A program made the position numbers and the translations under genes. Below are positions 63,310 to 64,000 of a DNA stretch of 64,000 bases, in pieces. This DNA comes from Cristatella mucedo (lineage: Eukaryota; Bryozoa; Phylactolaemata; Cristatellidae): positions 2,352,001 to 2,416,000 of the forward strand of contig WPIO01000003.1 of assembly GCA_009760855.2 (NCBI GenBank), in the 5' to 3' direction. The stretch's first letter is position 1, and each line of letters starts with the position of its first letter. The notes under the pieces were generated by a model. It did no database searches, was not told where the DNA came from, and worked only from the letters and a program-made list of their open reading frames with translations.

Positions 63310-63790
63310 TCTCACCGACCTGCTTGAGCTCCCCATCAAGCAGCTTTCCAATTACCATCGACTTGACGGTTTTGTCACTCACTTTCAGGTTCCTTCATTC
63401 TCTTTCACCAGCTTACCTATCCAAACTACTTCCCAATCAGGCCATGCATCGTAGCACCCACTCTTCTTACTCAAGTAATTTTTCTGTGCCTTGAACCACC
63501 TGAAATCCTTTCGAGAGTGTACCTTTAGTTCGTTAGGTCCCAAAGCCTAGAACTCACTACTGGCTGCTGCCACGACATCCTCTTACTTGACATTTAAAAA
63601 AGCTAAGAATGCACCCTTTCCTCACTATAGCAGGGTCCTTGTGAATGATCATATTTGTGCCCATTCGTGCCAACACTGTGCATGCTATCACTGACCATAT
63701 TGAAATGCTTGCTTTACAGCATGTGTAAAGTGCCCAGAAAGAGAGTAAGTCCTCTGAGGGTGCTATGCAAATGACTTATTGTTAAATAAT

Positions 63791-64000
63791 TATCAAATAG
63801 CTATATTATCAAACTAGTCCTTATGTGTGATATGCTAATGGCATCGCATAATCACAATTCTCTAGGTCTTGATGCTGCGTGCTTCCCTTTCAAACTCACA
63901 AGAGTTTATTCAGCCTGACATCCTCTGATGTATCTCTGTGTAATAGGGTTACAAATGGTAATGCAGTCTGAGAAACGCTAGTCATGACTGTTCTTTCAAG
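63791..64000. other. Window end, nothing recognised
   Basis: No gene or clear repeat in the last 200 bases. Confidence 0.5.

Larger units (their letters stand above)
62430..63790 (+). mobile_element. LINE family A copy with microsatellite and nested LINE tail
   Basis: RT blocks 'LADVIVKHNPVLHFYGDDTQLYLCFAPS' (active-site box altered to YGDD), 'FLKLNDN' and 'FAARLVYRERRSCHITPLLANLHWL'. A (TC)n tract (62553-62614) sits just before the 'ADVI' block. A LINE tail (63206-63309) is inserted after 'LHWL'. The copy ends with its own tail near 63720-63785. Confidence 0.85.

Overview
This is a window of animal nuclear DNA. Its protein genes are interrupted by GT-AG introns, its spacers are full of microsatellites, and it carries non-LTR retrotransposons, tRNA-derived SINEs and DNA transposons. 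The three recognisable genes are metazoan housekeeping families. The L2/CR1-type LINEs, Tc1 elements and a SPIN-like hAT MITE point to an invertebrate animal, but I cannot name the phylum from this sequence. No prokaryotic system, CRISPR array or organellar DNA is present.

Layout. (1) 1037-8620, plus strand: the 3' part of a cytoplasmic poly(A)-binding protein gene (RRM3, RRM4, a short linker, MLLE). It looks like a divergent paralogue, and its 5' end lies outside the window. (2) 8621-20000: no gene seen. The stretch holds stacked L2-type LINE fragments in both orientations, SINEs and some unassigned AT-rich DNA. (3) 20878-31198, plus strand: the gene for the ER translocon-associated protein TRAM, in nine recognised exons behind a GC-rich promoter region. 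A complete but inactivated Tc1 element (23537-25084) lies in intron 1, and the segment encoding the first lumenal loop cannot be found. (4) 31200-49390: a retroelement graveyard with a second Tc1 remnant, two LINE families, nested 5'-truncated LINE insertions, an LTR-like repeat and a second unknown repeat. (5) 49398-56920, minus strand: a complete 175-residue ARF6 gene in four exons. Its introns carry CAG/CTG, GA and CA arrays, local tandem duplications and a SPIN-like hAT MITE (53152-53338) with a nearly perfect 8-bp target duplication. (6) 57000-64000: the GC-rich region upstream of ARF6, then repeat-dominated sequence ending in another LINE copy.

The three genes act in translation and mRNA stability (PABP), protein translocation at the ER (TRAM) and plasma-membrane/endosome traffic (ARF6). 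Their proximity is ordinary genome neighbourhood; there is no operon. The most interesting signals are in the repeats. They are the SPIN-like MITE (a family known for horizontal transfer), a SINE whose 3' tail copies the tail of the resident LINE, two unknown repeats with unusually long flanking duplications, and perfect GC-rich hairpins in TRAM introns.
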